The notes below the pieces were generated by a model that did not search any database, had not been told where the DNA came from, and was given only the letters and a program-made list of their open reading frames with translations. This document shows, piece by piece, positions 52,573 to 61,589 of a stretch of 64,000 nucleotides of DNA; within the stretch, counting starts at the first letter, position 1; every line of letters starts with the position of its first letter. The stretch is taken from NCBI RefSeq assembly GCF_000423925.1, contig NZ_KE384107.1, forward strand, positions 13,552-77,551, written 5' to 3'. Origin of the DNA: Butyrivibrio sp. VCD2006 (GTDB lineage Bacteria; Bacillota; Clostridia; Lachnospirales; Lachnospiraceae). The translations under genes and the position numbers were made by a program.

Positions 52573-52686
52573 ATATCACCCGTTATGAATAATTTATTTA
52601 ATCGCGCACGCATTTTACGTGGCTAAATGAATGTCCAAGAATAAGCAATCGCACAAACAGCGCACGCTCAGAACGCTTGCTAAGCC

Positions 52687-52716
52687 TTGTTACAATAATG
52701 TATTATAACCTATAGA
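52687..52716 (+). promoter_or_regulatory. Candidate sigma-A-type promoter of the YitT gene
   Basis: TTGTTA (52687-52692), 18-nt spacer, TATAGA (52711-52716), 40 bp before the YitT start codon at 52757. Because it covers 52718, the ATG at that position cannot be the real start. Confidence 0.5.
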
Positions 52717-52756
52717 AGTGTTATTTCAAATATGGTTTTGTAGGGAGTTTACTATA

Positions 52757-53617
52757 ATGAAAATAGAATTAAGAAGAGGCGGCATAAGACTGATCGTAGT
52801 ATTGTTTGCTGCTTTTTTGATGGCTCTTAATATTCAGACCTTCGTAAATGCAGGCGGACTGTATCCCGGCGGTGCTCAGGGTATTACCATCATCATACAG
52901 CGTATTGCGCTCAAGTACTTTAATACGCGCATACCTTACACCCCTATAAATGTCATCCTGAACATAATTCCCATTTATATCGGTTTTCGTTATATCGGTA
53001 AAAAATTCACATTATATTCCATGATAATGGTGCTCTCAAATGGTTTCTTTGTTGATATGATTCCGTCCCATGTTATCACCAATGACCCTTTGCTTATCGC
53101 GATTTTTGGCGGTCTTCTCTCAGGTGTTGCACTGTCCATCTGTCTGATGGTTGATGCCACAAGTGGAGGAACGGATTTTATCTCAATCTTTTTATCTCAG
53201 CAAAAGGGAATTGATGCCTTTCCCATTATACTGGCGGGCAATTGCGTGATCCTTACGGTTGCTGGTTTCCTGTTTGGTTGGGACAAGGCTCTTTATTCAA
53301 TCATTTTCCAGTATGTTGCAACTCAGGTTCTTCACATGATGTACAGAACCTATCAGCAGCAGACTCTTTTCATTATTACTGATAAGCCCGCCGAGGTCTG
53401 CGAGACAATTTATAAGATTGCCAACCACGGCGCTACTCTTATGCATGGTGAAGGTTCCTTCGAGCACAACAACAAGATGGTGGTCTACTCTGTTGTAAGT
53501 GCCTCCGATACACGTAAGCTCATCCCTGCCATCAAGGATATTGATCCCGGCGCCTTCATCAACTCTATCCGCACCGACCGTGTCCAGGGTAACTTCTACC
53601 TTAAGCCGAGGGATTGA
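52757..53617 (+). CDS. YitT-family membrane protein (DUF2179 C-terminal domain)
   Basis: 286 residues from ATG 52757 (GGGAG upstream). Five to six helices with FVNAGGLYPGGAQGITIII and ATSGGTDFISIFLS, then a soluble DUF2179 domain (about 205-286) with TLMHGEGSF and the terminal RVQGNFYLKPRD. YitT proteins are common in Firmicutes; some may export or sense small molecules, but no firm function is known. Divergent from the polysaccharide operon. Confidence 0.93.
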   Translation: MKIELRRGGIRLIVVLFAAFLMALNIQTFVNAGGLYPGGAQGITIIIQRIALKYFNTRIPYTPINVILNIIPIYIGFRYIGKKFTLYSMIMVLSNGFFVDMIPSHVITNDPLLIAIFGGLLSGVALSICLMVDATSGGTDFISIFLSQQKGIDAFPIILAGNCVILTVAGFLFGWDKALYSIIFQYVATQVLHMMYRTYQQQTLFIITDKPAEVCETIYKIANHGATLMHGEGSFEHNNKMVVYSVVSASDTRKLIPAIKDIDPGAFINSIRTDRVQGNFYLKPRD

Positions 53618-53825
53618 GGATATGGGAAAAGGTATGCTTTTCGGTTAATCCGTGTCTTGACGATCTTGATGAACTTCGCAGTAGCAAGTTGTCGGAATTC
53701 TTGCAGGCATCTATAAGCTTTGCTCCAACACCCTGACTGCGCATTTCCTCCGAAACATCAAGATCCTGTAAATAAAGCACCTTTTCATTTTTTAAACACG
53801 GAACCTTTTTTTGTTCAATAATCAT
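53601..53825 (-). pseudogene. Remnant of a GNAT acetyltransferase
   Basis: A 74-codon frame overlapping the YitT stop. It holds one good GNAT block: a core strand VLYLQDLDVSEEMRSQGVGAKLIDAC with the acetyl-CoA loop RSQGVG (pieces shown). The N-terminal 60-80 residues and the C-terminal half of the fold are missing, and the tail reads as frameshifted sequence. No ribosome binding site is evident. Best read as a decayed gene fragment. Confidence 0.65.
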
Positions 53826-53994
53826 AACATGAGCAAAACCAATTATTTTTAGTCTCCACCATAATATAATCTAAGGCAATATAATGCGCCTATCATCCTG
53901 CGATTTATCAATTGATCATATTATAAAATCATTACACAAAGTGAAAAACATTTCTATTTAATGCCAATCTTAATTTTATATAGCTATCATAAAT

Positions 53995-54792
53995 TCATAT
54001 TATGCTTCCAATTCTGGTTTTCAGAAGCCTCTTTCTAAGGTCATTGTTCAGATAATATATGTTTTCTGATTCCTCATACGCTTCGAGGCAATCGTCTGGC
54101 CAACCATATCTTTTGCAAAGAGCCTTATTGAAATCATAGTGGGAAACCGGTTTTTCTTCTGAAACGTTTATTATTCCGATATAATCACTATTTGCCAGTT
54201 CAATAACTGCATCAGCAAGTTCGTTCACTTCCACAACACTAAATATTATGTTACTTGCTCTGATGTATTTTTCTCCAGAATCCACATGCTCTTTTAGTAA
54301 GCGGCTTCTCATATCCATTTCACCATAAGGATCGGTTCCATAGATGCTGCCAGGTCTCACTATGCAATAGTTTTGCATAGTCTTGATCACATTTTCAGAT
54401 TTTATCTTCCCATTGAAATAGTGATAATTGTACATATCCTCTGATCTGAGATAAGGCTGCACATCCTCAGACATGTTTTTCTCATATGCAACAGAAGTAG
54501 ACATAAAAATAAACCTGATATTCCCTATTGTATCGCGGATGACAGGCATTACCTTTTCTGCTATTTCTTCTTCAAGCTCATGATTCATGACAGTCCAGAT
54601 GATGACATCGGGGTTATAGTCTTTTATTAGCTCAATCAGCCTACCCGTATCCAAAACATCAAGCTTCACATACTCGCCTTGTTTCTTTTGACTACTGTAT
54701 GTCCCCAGTACATTCACTCCAATATTATTCAGTTTGTAATAGATTGTTCCGCCCAGAAATCCACTGGCTCCTATAATAAGTGCTCTTTTCAT
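53995..54792 (-). CDS. RmlD-like NAD(P)-dependent sugar reductase/epimerase
   Basis: 265 residues. GASGFLGG at the N-terminus, ending strand STSVAYE, YFNGK catalytic Tyr/Lys and the RPGSIYGTDPYGEMD loop. This fits the RmlD/extended SDR group that reduces 4-keto-6-deoxy sugars or works on similar nucleotide sugars. It stands alone between two decayed regions; A/T-richer codon choice than the main operon suggests a different history. Its upstream region carries a perfect 10-bp palindrome. Confidence 0.88.
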   Translation of the reverse strand: MKRALIIGASGFLGGTIYYKLNNIGVNVLGTYSSQKKQGEYVKLDVLDTGRLIELIKDYNPDVIIWTVMNHELEEEIAEKVMPVIRDTIGNIRFIFMSTSVAYEKNMSEDVQPYLRSEDMYNYHYFNGKIKSENVIKTMQNYCIVRPGSIYGTDPYGEMDMRSRLLKEHVDSGEKYIRASNIIFSVVEVNELADAVIELANSDYIGIINVSEEKPVSHYDFNKALCKRYGWPDDCLEAYEESENIYYLNNDLRKRLLKTRIGSII

Positions 54793-54839
54793 TTAATTCT
54801 CCAAGCTGGAATTGACCGAGCTCTTTAGAGCGAGGGATG

Positions 54840-54863
54840 CTTCTTGACCGTAAGGTCAAGAAG
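54840..54863 (-). promoter_or_regulatory. Perfect palindrome upstream of the RmlD-like gene
   Basis: CTTCTTGACC GTAA GGTCAAGAAG: 10-bp arms and a 4-nt centre, 48-71 bp before the start codon. It could be an operator or an mRNA leader hairpin. Confidence 0.55.
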
Positions 54864-54888
54864 ATGGGCTCAACTCTACAACTCAAAT

Positions 54889-54984
54889 TTATCTCTTTGC
54901 TAACTGTTTCTTTAGTCGTTCATTTTCAGATCTAAGTTCTTCATAATTAACTAACTGTATAATATGTTTCTCTTGTCCAAATTG
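54889..54984 (-). pseudogene. C-terminal tail of a lost gene (coiled-coil type)
   Basis: A minus-strand frame of 31 codons between stops. Its end reads NYEELRSENERLKKQLAKR and then TAA. Heptad-like charged/Leu pattern, typical of the end of polysaccharide-locus transferases or transposase OrfA helices, whereas random intergenic DNA would not give it. No start codon or upstream body is present, so it is a gene tail left after a deletion. Confidence 0.45.
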
Positions 54985-55002
54985 CTATCAAAACACTAAA
55001 AG

Positions 55003-55380
55003 ACAACAAATCAAAGAAATCCATAAGAATTGTTGTCAAATTCCCTATGAAAAAAATTAGAGTGGCAACAAATCAATACTCCTTAAGCATTTTTATTGCT
55101 CAAGCGTTTTAAAGTGCGTGTCAATTCTCATATAATACAGTTATTATCTGTGAATATCAAGAATTTGTTGACTACTTGACTTTCAAATATCCATACAAGG
55201 CAACAACAATTTTACCTAATGACTAATTTGTTGCCGTACTATTTTTCATGAGCTTCTTGTTGGCAACAAATGTCATCCTTTACACCTGATTTGTTGCTTA
55301 TAGTCTGCCTACCTTTTTCACAAGCTCCTTGTTGACCTCAAGTTGGCAATAAACTTTAGCCTATATACTACTTTTGTTGC
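55003..55380. repeat. Array of five diverged ~35-bp units with inverted-repeat ends
   Basis: Units at 55003-55036, 55065-55099, 55200-55234, 55263-55297 and 55346-55380; four are exactly 35 bp, the first 34. Each starts GCAACAAA-like and ends TTTGTTGC-like, so the ends pair, and most share a central CCT(A/T) and a 3' half like ACTAATTTGTTGC. The last two are embedded in a longer imperfect repeat (TTTTTCA..AGCT.CTTGTTG at 55242 and 55314). This makes up much of a 930-bp gene-free stretch (54793-55723), which otherwise holds a palindrome, a gene tail and the 5' part of a broken kinase. Confidence 0.75.
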
Positions 55381-55402
55381 TTATCATTATCTTACATATC
55401 AC

Positions 55403-55520
55403 AAACCATCATCAGCAATGCATAAACTTTCCACAACAAGCCATAAACCATCATCAAAAAGGCCTATCCCATCAGCAACAAGACATAACCCACCAACACC
55501 ACCAGCAACAAGGCATAATA
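55403..55520 (+). repeat. Short direct repeats (AAACCATCATCA and CAGCAACAAG types)
   Basis: AAACCATCATCA at 55403-55414 and 55445-55456. CAGCAACAAG-x-CATAA-type units near 55473 and 55503, with a related ACAACAAGCCATAA at 55433. All are in the same orientation, continuing the GCAACAA theme of the array to the left. The frame that crosses them on the plus strand is repeat-encoded and has no ribosome binding site, so no gene is called. Confidence 0.65.
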
Positions 55521-55630
55521 AAACCCGCAGGCCACAACTGTAGCCCGCGGATCAATATCTCAAGTACCCCACGCATAACAAGGAATATTTTATTTTGTCT
55601 GCTCGCCTTCCGGGAAGATAATCTTGTTAA

Positions 55631-56491
55631 TCCCTCCCGAAGATTAAGAGTCATATTGGGAAAAGGCTGTTTTTACTCGCTTACTTTCCTATCGCACTTC
55701 TTTTATATTATTCGGTTGATCTAATGAATATTCCGATGTTTGATGCGTACCGTGATGCAGTTCTTGCACTGGCGATAATACCATCACTCCCGATCCTGTA
55801 TGATCTTTTCGTAACTACAGTTGAGTCCTACGAGGAGCAGAGAAAGCTTGATATTGCCCTGACTGAGACCAAGGCCCAGATCTACAGATACCGCTATTCC
55901 CTGGAGATTGAAGAACGCATAAAAAAAGAGCGCCACGAACTGAAGAACAACTATCTTCTGATTCAGACACTCTTACATGAAAAAAAATATGATGAATTAT
56001 CAGCTTATCTTAATGAATCTATCGGTGAAAAAATGGATAACATCTCCAATGTCTCCACCGGCAATATGATGATAGATTATATATTGAACAGGAAAATATC
56101 AGAAGCCAAGAAACAACATATCAAAATTTATACTGAAATAACAATTCCAAATAATCTTACTGTTAATGATGAAAGCTTCTGTACTATTTTCCTAAATCTG
56201 TTCAATAATGCCATGGAAGCCTGCCAGAATGTGAGCTATCCGGATATTCACATACTTCTAAGAGTCGTGCATGATTACCTTTGCTGTGAAATAAAAAACA
56301 AAGCAAACATGGACAGTGTGCTGTCAAATCCGGAGCTTGCAACCACAAAATCCGACAGTGAAAATCATGGGCTTGGGCTTAAGATAGTTAAGGAAACTAT
56401 CTCGCACTGCGATGGAATCTTCCAAACCTCTGTTGAGGGCAATTATTTCATCGCCAAATTTATGATACCTACCATTGATATAAATAAGTAA
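55631..56491 (+). pseudogene. 5'-truncated GHKL sensor histidine kinase
   Basis: The ATG at 55724 gives 255 residues, but the frame is open back to a TAA at 55628 and the added codons encode part of another membrane helix (LFLLAYFPIALLLYYSVDL), with no start codon or ribosome binding site. The retained part has two helices' worth of membrane sequence, a coiled coil, His71 in RHELKNN (phosphoacceptor), the N-box FLNLFNNAMEAC and the G-box NHGLGLKIVKE. These match AgrC/GHKL quorum-type kinases, which normally have about six N-terminal helices. No response regulator lies nearby. Probably inactive; if translated from 55724 it would be a soluble-like fragment with a short membrane stub. Confidence 0.72.
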
Positions 56492-56493
56492 GA

Positions 56494-58146
56494 TCAAATT
56501 GAGGCCTTTTCAAGAGCCTCGTCGATATGTGCTGCAAAGTTCTCTCTGCCGACTCTGTCTACAAATCCGTCCTTTTCCATAGTTCTCATGGGCTGCTCAT
56601 TAACGTGTGAGAAAATGACTCTGACACCCTTCTTCTTGCAGTCCTCAAAGAGCATCTCAAGTGAGCGCATTGCTGTAGCATCAAGTGCAGGTACGCTTCT
56701 CATTCTGATTACCAGACACTTGGTGAATTCCTTGGTCGTGATGTTAGCAAGAGCATCTGCATCGCCAAAGAACATGGGGCCGCTTATCTCATATACTCTG
56801 ACATGCTTGGGAACTACCTTAAGATCAATGCTGTCAGGATCCTCAGTATCCACATCATCAGGATCGATATAAGTCCATCCGCGAACAGTTGATTCCTCGC
56901 TCATTCTCTTCATGAAAAGGAGACATGCAAGAATCATACCAACCTCGATTGCAACAACAAGGTCAAATACAACTGTGAGAATGAATGTTGTAACAAGAAC
57001 TATAATATCGCTCTTAGGTGCAGTCTTGCACAGATGTGCGAAGGGTCTCCACTGACACATGTTATACGCAACCTGGAAAAGGATTGCGGCTATAGTGGGC
57101 ATGGGGATAAGTGCTGCATAAGGCATAAGCACTACAAGCACAAGGAGAAGAACGATTGAATGTACAATACCTGCGATAGGTGTTCTTCCGCCATTTTTAA
57201 TATTAGCTGCTGTTCTTGCGATAGCACCTGTTGCAGGGATACCGCCAAAGAGAACTGATCCGATGTTACCACAGCCCTGAGCAATAAGCTCCATGTTTGA
57301 TCTGTGGTGTGAACCGATCATTCCATCAGCAACAACGGCTGAGAGAAGTGATTCGATCGCAGCAAGAATAGCGATTGTAAATCCGTTTGAAAAAGAACCT
57401 CTGATCAGCTTAAAGCTGATAACCGGAGCATGGAACTTAGGAAGTCCTCCGTTAATTGTGTAAAGGTCTCCGATTGTATTAACCTTAAGGCCAAGAACCT
57501 TTACCATAACAATTCCGGCGATAACGGCTACAAGGGATGCCGGGATCTTTTCAAAGAACTTAGGCCATATAATAAGGATTGCAAGGCAAACCACTCCGAC
57601 TATCACAGCCTGGAAATTGATGGTCGAGATGTTTTTGGCGATTGCCTCTACCTTCTCAATTGTTTCAATGGTCACTGTTCCCTTGGGATAAGTAAGTCCC
57701 AGGAAATCCTTGATCTGTCCGATAAGGATTGTGACAGCAATTCCCGCAGTAAAACCTGTTGTAATTGTATAGGGAATGAATTTAATAAGACTTCCGAGCC
57801 TCAAAAGTCCCATCAGGATCAGAAGAATTCCGGCTATGATGGTAGCCATCATAAGTCCTTCCATTCCATCCTTGGCAACGATTCCTGCAACGATTGTTGC
57901 GAAAGCCGCTGTGGGACCTGCTATCTGAACTCTGCTTCCTCCGAGGAATGAGATTATAAAGCCTGCAACAATAGCTGTGTACAGACCCTCCTCAGGACCG
58001 ACGCCCGATGCAAGCGCAAGAGCAATTGACAACGGAAGCGCAATAATAGCAACGATGATACCTGAAATGACATCAGTAGTGAACTGCTTCGCCGTGTATT
58101 TTTTTATCACGGAAAAAAGCATTGGCTTAATTTTATCCTTTTTCAT
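56494..58146 (-). CDS. SulP-family anion transporter with STAS domain
   Basis: 550 residues. Ten to fourteen helices with the SulP phrases VAIIALPLSIALALASGVGPEEGLYT (in part), GGSRVQIAGPTAAF and GIPATGAIARTAANIKNGGRTP. The C-terminal STAS domain (about 440-545) carries LVIRMRSVPALDATAMRSLE. The family moves sulfate, bicarbonate or dicarboxylates; the substrate is not decidable. AGGAGG 6 nt before the ATG. Two bp from the convergent kinase remnant, so no separate terminator fits between them. Confidence 0.94.
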   Translation of the reverse strand: MKKDKIKPMLFSVIKKYTAKQFTTDVISGIIVAIIALPLSIALALASGVGPEEGLYTAIVAGFIISFLGGSRVQIAGPTAAFATIVAGIVAKDGMEGLMMATIIAGILLILMGLLRLGSLIKFIPYTITTGFTAGIAVTILIGQIKDFLGLTYPKGTVTIETIEKVEAIAKNISTINFQAVIVGVVCLAILIIWPKFFEKIPASLVAVIAGIVMVKVLGLKVNTIGDLYTINGGLPKFHAPVISFKLIRGSFSNGFTIAILAAIESLLSAVVADGMIGSHHRSNMELIAQGCGNIGSVLFGGIPATGAIARTAANIKNGGRTPIAGIVHSIVLLLVLVVLMPYAALIPMPTIAAILFQVAYNMCQWRPFAHLCKTAPKSDIIVLVTTFILTVVFDLVVAIEVGMILACLLFMKRMSEESTVRGWTYIDPDDVDTEDPDSIDLKVVPKHVRVYEISGPMFFGDADALANITTKEFTKCLVIRMRSVPALDATAMRSLEMLFEDCKKKGVRVIFSHVNEQPMRTMEKDGFVDRVGRENFAAHIDEALEKASI

Positions 58147-58206
58147 AATAAACCTCCTGAAAAAACCGACAAAATTATAGCACAGTTCGTCAAATCACAA
58201 TATTAT

Positions 58207-59196
58207 CTATTTGTAGAAATCTGACATATTATCAAGCTCAGTCTTGTACTTTTTGACAACAGAAGCAGGTGCGGTTATTTTTACCGAATCGCCAAGTCCA
58301 AATATCCATCCGAAAAACTGGTCACTGACAGCCACCTCAACTCTTGTCTCAGTCCAGCCCTTTTTCTTGGCAGGTTTTATTGCAATATCCTTACCAAATC
58401 TGTCAATGATCACACCGATCATTTCGTCCTTAACAGAAAGAGTAACCATAGTGGAGTCTTCACTGCCGAACATTCCGAAGGTGCGATTCTTATATGCAAC
58501 AGGATCAGCCTTAAAGTGTTCTTTTCCTTCTCTCTTCTCATCCAAAATGGCGATCTTTTCCATTTTATCTACGCGGTAATGTTTCATCTTACCTTCTTTG
58601 GAATCAAAAGCTATGAGATAGTAGTTTTCATCGTTCCATGTAAGTCGCCATGGACTTACTACATAAAGCTCTTCCTTCTTGGGAACCAGCTTTTTGTTGG
58701 TATCCCAGGTCATATATCTGAAGCTGATCTTTTTATTCTGTGAAATGGCGTTGTGAATATCATCTACAGAGTAGTAGATGCTTTCGTTCATAGTCTTTAC
58801 ACGGCCCTGGACAGAGATCTGTCTCTCAAGCTGTGAGGCTTCATACTTACTTGCAAGAGTTGTAAGCTTTTTGATAAGCGCGTTTGACTTTTTCTCTGTA
58901 ATGAATTTGAATGACTGAATAGCATCCACCAGGAGCTTTAGCTCCGCCAGCTCAAATTGTCTACTCGCAACATGATAAACATAGTACTTTCCGCTCTTTT
59001 CTCCGACAATATCATAACCAATGTCATTTAGGGCCTCGATGTCATTGTAGATACTCTTTCTGTCGGCCGTGACATCGTACATTTCAAGTTCTTCAATTAA
59101 CTCCGGCATGGTGAGTCCATGCTCGTCATCTGTCTGTTCCTTAAGAATTTTAGCAAGATAGTAAAGCTTTAGTTTTTGATTAGTTCCTTTTGGCAT
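58207..59196 (-). CDS. WYL-domain transcriptional regulator
   Basis: 329 residues. A winged HTH at the N-terminus (about 8-65, TMPELIEELEMYDVTADRKSIYNDIEAL) and a WYL domain (about 140-230: ISFRYMTWD, YVVSPWRLTWNDENYYLIAFD) with a C-terminal WCX extension. WYL regulators sense nucleotides or other ligands and control diverse genes. GGAGGAG lies 10 nt before the ATG, inside the end of the GT4 gene, with which it overlaps by 17 nt; so it is co-transcribed with two glycosyltransferases. The target is unknown. Confidence 0.93.
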   Translation of the reverse strand: MPKGTNQKLKLYYLAKILKEQTDDEHGLTMPELIEELEMYDVTADRKSIYNDIEALNDIGYDIVGEKSGKYYVYHVASRQFELAELKLLVDAIQSFKFITEKKSNALIKKLTTLASKYEASQLERQISVQGRVKTMNESIYYSVDDIHNAISQNKKISFRYMTWDTNKKLVPKKEELYVVSPWRLTWNDENYYLIAFDSKEGKMKHYRVDKMEKIAILDEKREGKEHFKADPVAYKNRTFGMFGSEDSTMVTLSVKDEMIGVIIDRFGKDIAIKPAKKKGWTETRVEVAVSDQFFGWIFGLGDSVKITAPASVVKKYKTELDNMSDFYK

Positions 59197-60286
59197 AATC
59201 GATAAACTCCTCCCACTCTCTGCATATTTTGTCTGGCTGCACTTTATCAGTAATCTTCAAAGCATTCCTTGAAAGCTTATCCGAAAGCTGTTCATCAGAA
59301 AGAACTCTGTCCATCGCATCTGCGAGCGCATCTGCATCTCCAACGGGAACAAGAATCCCAGAGTCCTCCTGTTCCATTAAAAGTCTTGATCCTCCACATG
59401 GACAATCAGTTGATATTGATGGAATACCCAGGGCCATCGCTTCTATCAGGGAATTTGGCATACCCTCAAAATCCGAAGAAAGAACAAAAAGGGCTGCATC
59501 ACTGATCTTCTCTTTTAGCTTATTTGTCGGAGGCATTATTACGACTCTGTCATTAAGTGAGTTCTTTTCAATATATGAAGTGATTTCATCTAGAATGTCC
59601 TGCTCTTGAAAATCACCGTAAATCTCAACCTTATAATCGGGATATTTATCAGCTATCTTTTTAAAGGACTTTAGCAATAACAACTGATTCTTTTGTTTTG
59701 ATATCCTGCCTACATTAACTATTCTCTTTGAGCGCGCGGAGGCTTCAGGCACCATATCAGCAGATATGTTTAAATATTCCTCATCAAGCGGATTAAATAT
59801 GATTCTGGACCTTTTCTGAAAATCTTTTGAGAAGAAACTCATGGCATCCGGGGTCTGAAATACACAACCACATGCTTTCTTTTCCATATACCGGGTAGCG
59901 ATTCTGTGCCCTGCGTAATCCTCTACCGGATTGTTCCTTACAGATACAATGAGAGGAGTATTCATTCCAAAGAGACTGAATGCACTCCTGAAATTAGCCT
60001 TTGCACAAAAGGAAATGACAAGATCGGGCTTTTCAACTTTAACGCAATCCCTTAGTCTGAAAAGTCTCCTAAAAGCTTTGCTTACTCTTCCCGCCTTCTC
60101 ATCCTCTTCTGTCAGGCCCACATTTACCCTCTTTACTTTATCTCCAAGGGGATATTCATTTTCCGAGTACCACTGGGTTGCAACAATAACATCATGACCG
60201 TTCTTCGAAAGCTTTCTCGACAGAGTGCTAACTACATGCTCTGCGCCACCTCTCCCCATGCTGTTTAAGTGGAATAATATTTTCAT
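59180..60286 (-). CDS. GT4 glycosyltransferase, paralogue of the one at 42708
   Basis: 368 residues, GT-B. FHLNSMGRGGAEHVVSTLS, SVRNNPVEDYAG, VNVGRISKQKNQLLLLKSF, and FVLSSDFEGMPNSLIEAMALG followed by CPCGGSRLL. The word order matches the protein at 42708 throughout. It overlaps the WYL gene by 17 nt and follows another GT4 by 29 bp, forming a small glycosylation-plus-regulator operon. Confidence 0.93.
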   Translation of the reverse strand: MKILFHLNSMGRGGAEHVVSTLSRKLSKNGHDVIVATQWYSENEYPLGDKVKRVNVGLTEEDEKAGRVSKAFRRLFRLRDCVKVEKPDLVISFCAKANFRSAFSLFGMNTPLIVSVRNNPVEDYAGHRIATRYMEKKACGCVFQTPDAMSFFSKDFQKRSRIIFNPLDEEYLNISADMVPEASARSKRIVNVGRISKQKNQLLLLKSFKKIADKYPDYKVEIYGDFQEQDILDEITSYIEKNSLNDRVVIMPPTNKLKEKISDAALFVLSSDFEGMPNSLIEAMALGIPSISTDCPCGGSRLLMEQEDSGILVPVGDADALADAMDRVLSDEQLSDKLSRNALKITDKVQPDKICREWEEFIDYAKRN

Positions 60287-60315
60287 AACTGTAGTTATTT
60301 CCTTTTTGCTGTTTT

Positions 60316-61470
60316 TCAGTCCACTAATTTTGTCAGAAATTCTTCATACCATCTGACAAGCTGCTCCAGGTCATAGCCGTGCTCCCGGATGTTCTCGCGC
60401 TGGCAGATTCTATGAGGACTCTTTGTATCGGTAGCATTTTCAATGCTTTTAGCAGTACCTTCTGCAGTATCTTCCTTATTAGCATCATTCCTTAACTGAA
60501 TAGCTGCTTCTGCCCAGCTCTCCGCTGAATCCTGAATCGATTTGGACTCCACAAGTCCTTTTGTAACAATAACATTTGGTGTGATTGTATCCGACATCAA
60601 AATCGGAAGAGAGCTCACCTGGGCCTCTATAAGTGTCAGAGGCAATCCCTCAAAAAATGATGGAAATACCATAACATCAAAAGCTGACATGAAATTCTCA
60701 GCATCATGCCTTATTCCGGTAAAGATTACCTTATCACCGATTCCGAGATCTTTTGCCTTTTGCATAACTTCAGGCTTCAGATCCCCTTCACCGAGGCATA
60801 TAAAAACAGCCTTTTCATCAAGCCTTGCTATTTCCTTGAATATCTCCATTAAAAACAGATGGTTTTTTGAAGCAATAAAGTTTGCGATATGGCCGTAGAT
60901 ATGTTTCCCTTCAAGATGAAACTCATCTATTACCTTTTGCCTTTTTTCAGCCTTATACTCAAACTTATTAAGGTCAATAGCATTATTGATCACCTCAAAG
61001 CTCTTATCACCATACATCCATTTGCCTGCATTTTCAGAGCATGCAAGCCTCACATCAGTATTGGGAAGAAGTAGTAGCCTTCCGAGAACATGTGCTATTT
61101 TTTTAGGATCGGTCTCGTTGTGAGAATGGCATATTGTGATGGCTCCCGCTTTTTTAGCTGCTAAGAGCTGCGGTGCTACAAGCGCATTTGCCGTATGCCT
61201 TACGACAACATCGTAGCCTTCTTCCTTAATATGTCTCCCCAACTCCGTCATGTTTTTAATGGGGTGCTTGGTCATTCTGGGAAGCAGGAACACTTTCCCA
61301 CCAAGCTCTTTGATTCTCGGCTCGTAGCCGTTTTCCTTTATATCATGAACAGCAAAATCAAAAGAAAAGCGCTCCCTATCGATGTTTTCATAGATATTCA
61401 TTATGAAATTTTCCATTCCGCCGGGATACATTGCGCCTACGATATGTAGAACCTTGATCTTTCTGCCCAT
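60316..61470 (-). CDS. GT4 glycosyltransferase, paralogue of the one at 46041
   Basis: 384 residues, GT-B. KVLHIVGAMYPGGMENFIMNIY, GHIANFIASKNHLFLMEIF and VFPSFFEGLPLTLIEAQVSSLP are EpsF-like. INNAIDLNKF and CSENAGKWMYGD parallel the protein at 46041. An about 40-residue extension near residues 325-365 (SAESWAEAAIQLRNDANKED...) is not shared with it. First gene of the small operon ending in SulP or WYL. Confidence 0.93.
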   Translation of the reverse strand: MGRKIKVLHIVGAMYPGGMENFIMNIYENIDRERFSFDFAVHDIKENGYEPRIKELGGKVFLLPRMTKHPIKNMTELGRHIKEEGYDVVVRHTANALVAPQLLAAKKAGAITICHSHNETDPKKIAHVLGRLLLLPNTDVRLACSENAGKWMYGDKSFEVINNAIDLNKFEYKAEKRQKVIDEFHLEGKHIYGHIANFIASKNHLFLMEIFKEIARLDEKAVFICLGEGDLKPEVMQKAKDLGIGDKVIFTGIRHDAENFMSAFDVMVFPSFFEGLPLTLIEAQVSSLPILMSDTITPNVIVTKGLVESKSIQDSAESWAEAAIQLRNDANKEDTAEGTAKSIENATDTKSPHRICQRENIREHGYDLEQLVRWYEEFLTKLVD

Positions 61471-61589
61471 TATTTCCTCTGGTTATATATTTTTCATCTA
61501 CTGACGTAGAGATATTTTATCTGCTCATGGCTGACCACACAGATACAATCCTATATGGTAAATCATATCGTTAATAATATCAAACGATA

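Noticed and set aside
55003-55380. Possible CRISPR array in the GCAACAA-rich region
   Set aside because: The centres of the units are diverged and gaps vary from 28 to 100 bp; only the ends are conserved and in inverted form. No cas gene is in the window.
55343-55543. Plus-strand frame of 66 codons across the short direct repeats
   Set aside because: Low-complexity Ser/Pro/His/Thr sequence made by the repeats, no ribosome binding site, no recognisable domain.
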